Source: Carnobacterium divergens (GTDB lineage: Bacteria > Bacillota > Bacilli > Lactobacillales > Carnobacteriaceae). From it: a stretch of 64,000 nucleotides of DNA. Under the pieces are notes generated by a model. It saw nothing but the letters and a program-made list of their open reading frames with translations. It was not told where the DNA came from and did not search any database. Each line of letters starts with the position of its first letter. Position 1 is the stretch's first letter. Position numbers and translations under genes: made by a program. The DNA lies in the NCBI RefSeq assembly GCF_900258435.1, contig NZ_LT992558.1, forward strand, positions 1,517,518 through 1,581,517, given 5' to 3'. Shown piece by piece: positions 63,637 to 64,000 of this stretch.

Positions 63637-64000
63637 TTGGAGAATTATGTCGTTTTATTACGAGGAATCAATGTCGGGAAAGCTCATCAGCTTAAAATGA
63701 GCGATTTGAAAGAAGCACTTGAAACATTGGGTTTCAAATCTGTCAAAACAGTATTGCGCAGCGGAAATGTTGTGATGCAAGGAGAACTGCAAGAAGTTAA
63801 GGGGATTGCCAAAAAAATTGAAGAAAAATTAGCAACGATTGTTGATTTTCCTATTCCAGTGATGGTAGTAGAAGCACAAACTTTTATTCGGAATTTAGAA
63901 AAGTGTTCTTTTGATACGTTTGAACTAAAAGCTCATGAAGAAATACTTATGGTGTATCGGAAATCACCATTTTCAATAGACGAACTGCCCAATTTTCAAT
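63637..64000 (+). CDS. DUF1697 family protein (3' truncated by the window)
   Basis: TTG 63637, preceded by AAGGATG, opens a frame that runs to the window end without a stop. The start (ENYVVLLRGINVGKAHQLKMSDLKEALETLGF) and TVLRSGNVVMQG are the classic DUF1697 signature. The product is longer than the 121 residues seen here (family about 180). Function unknown. It follows the DUF1294 gene by about 32 bases. Confidence 0.85.
   Translation, partial: MENYVVLLRGINVGKAHQLKMSDLKEALETLGFKSVKTVLRSGNVVMQGELQEVKGIAKKIEEKLATIVDFPIPVMVVEAQTFIRNLEKCSFDTFELKAHEEILMVYRKSPFSIDELPNFQ

Overview
This is a low-GC Gram-positive window. Three things point to Lactobacillales and most probably Carnobacteriaceae or Enterococcaceae: the gene content (a LysM/GH73 autolysin, a sortase with its substrate, DUF3013 beside prmA, T-box aminoacyl-tRNA synthetase operons), the strong GGAGG ribosome binding sites and the AT-rich spacers. 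The genus is an inference; Carnobacterium is my first guess.

Region 1 (1-4554) is the right end of a prophage. It starts inside a tail protein that ends in a GH25 muramidase domain, followed by a baseplate/tail-fibre gene array, an XkdX-like protein, a holin and a secreted GH25-LysM endolysin. Region 2 (4555-8260) is accessory DNA. It holds conversion-type genes and a minus-strand operon of two tiny membrane peptides, an XRE-type regulator and a membrane protein. That operon is driven by a near-consensus promoter whose spacer is an inverted repeat. A lipoprotein, an elongator tRNA-Met with a mismatched first acceptor pair, and remains of an older phage (duplicated gene end, decayed terminase small subunit) complete the region. 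Region 3 (8261-12355) holds a stand-alone phage-tail lysozyme, a secreted coiled-coil protein, a sirtuin and an S66 peptidase.

Region 4 (12500-25956) is chromosomal housekeeping: DNA glycosylase, prmA-rsmE, deoC, a bifunctional (p)ppGpp synthetase/hydrolase with a hairpin in its leader, dtd, a cell-wall amidase, the T-box-controlled hisS-aspS operon, sppA and an RDD protein. Region 5 (25957-36221) has an IS3-family relic, nfo, a DUF2207 protein, a PadR pair, a response regulator lacking key receiver residues, psiE, a LemA-TPM pair, and ccpN with two tandem copies of the PPDK regulatory protein.

Region 6 (36434-64000) is the conserved rpsU-yqeY-phoH-pgpH-ybeY-dgkA-cdd-era-recO-glyQS-dnaG-rpoD-trmK superoperon. 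Two accessory inserts interrupt it: a surface protein with a non-canonical LAQTN sorting motif beside its own sortase (between recO and glyQ), and a membrane Ser/Thr kinase-HTH-lipoprotein group (between glyS and dnaG). The window closes with a Nif3-like protein, pepT, a DUF1294 protein and a truncated DUF1697 gene.

All function calls come from reading sequence and recognising families; no database search was run.
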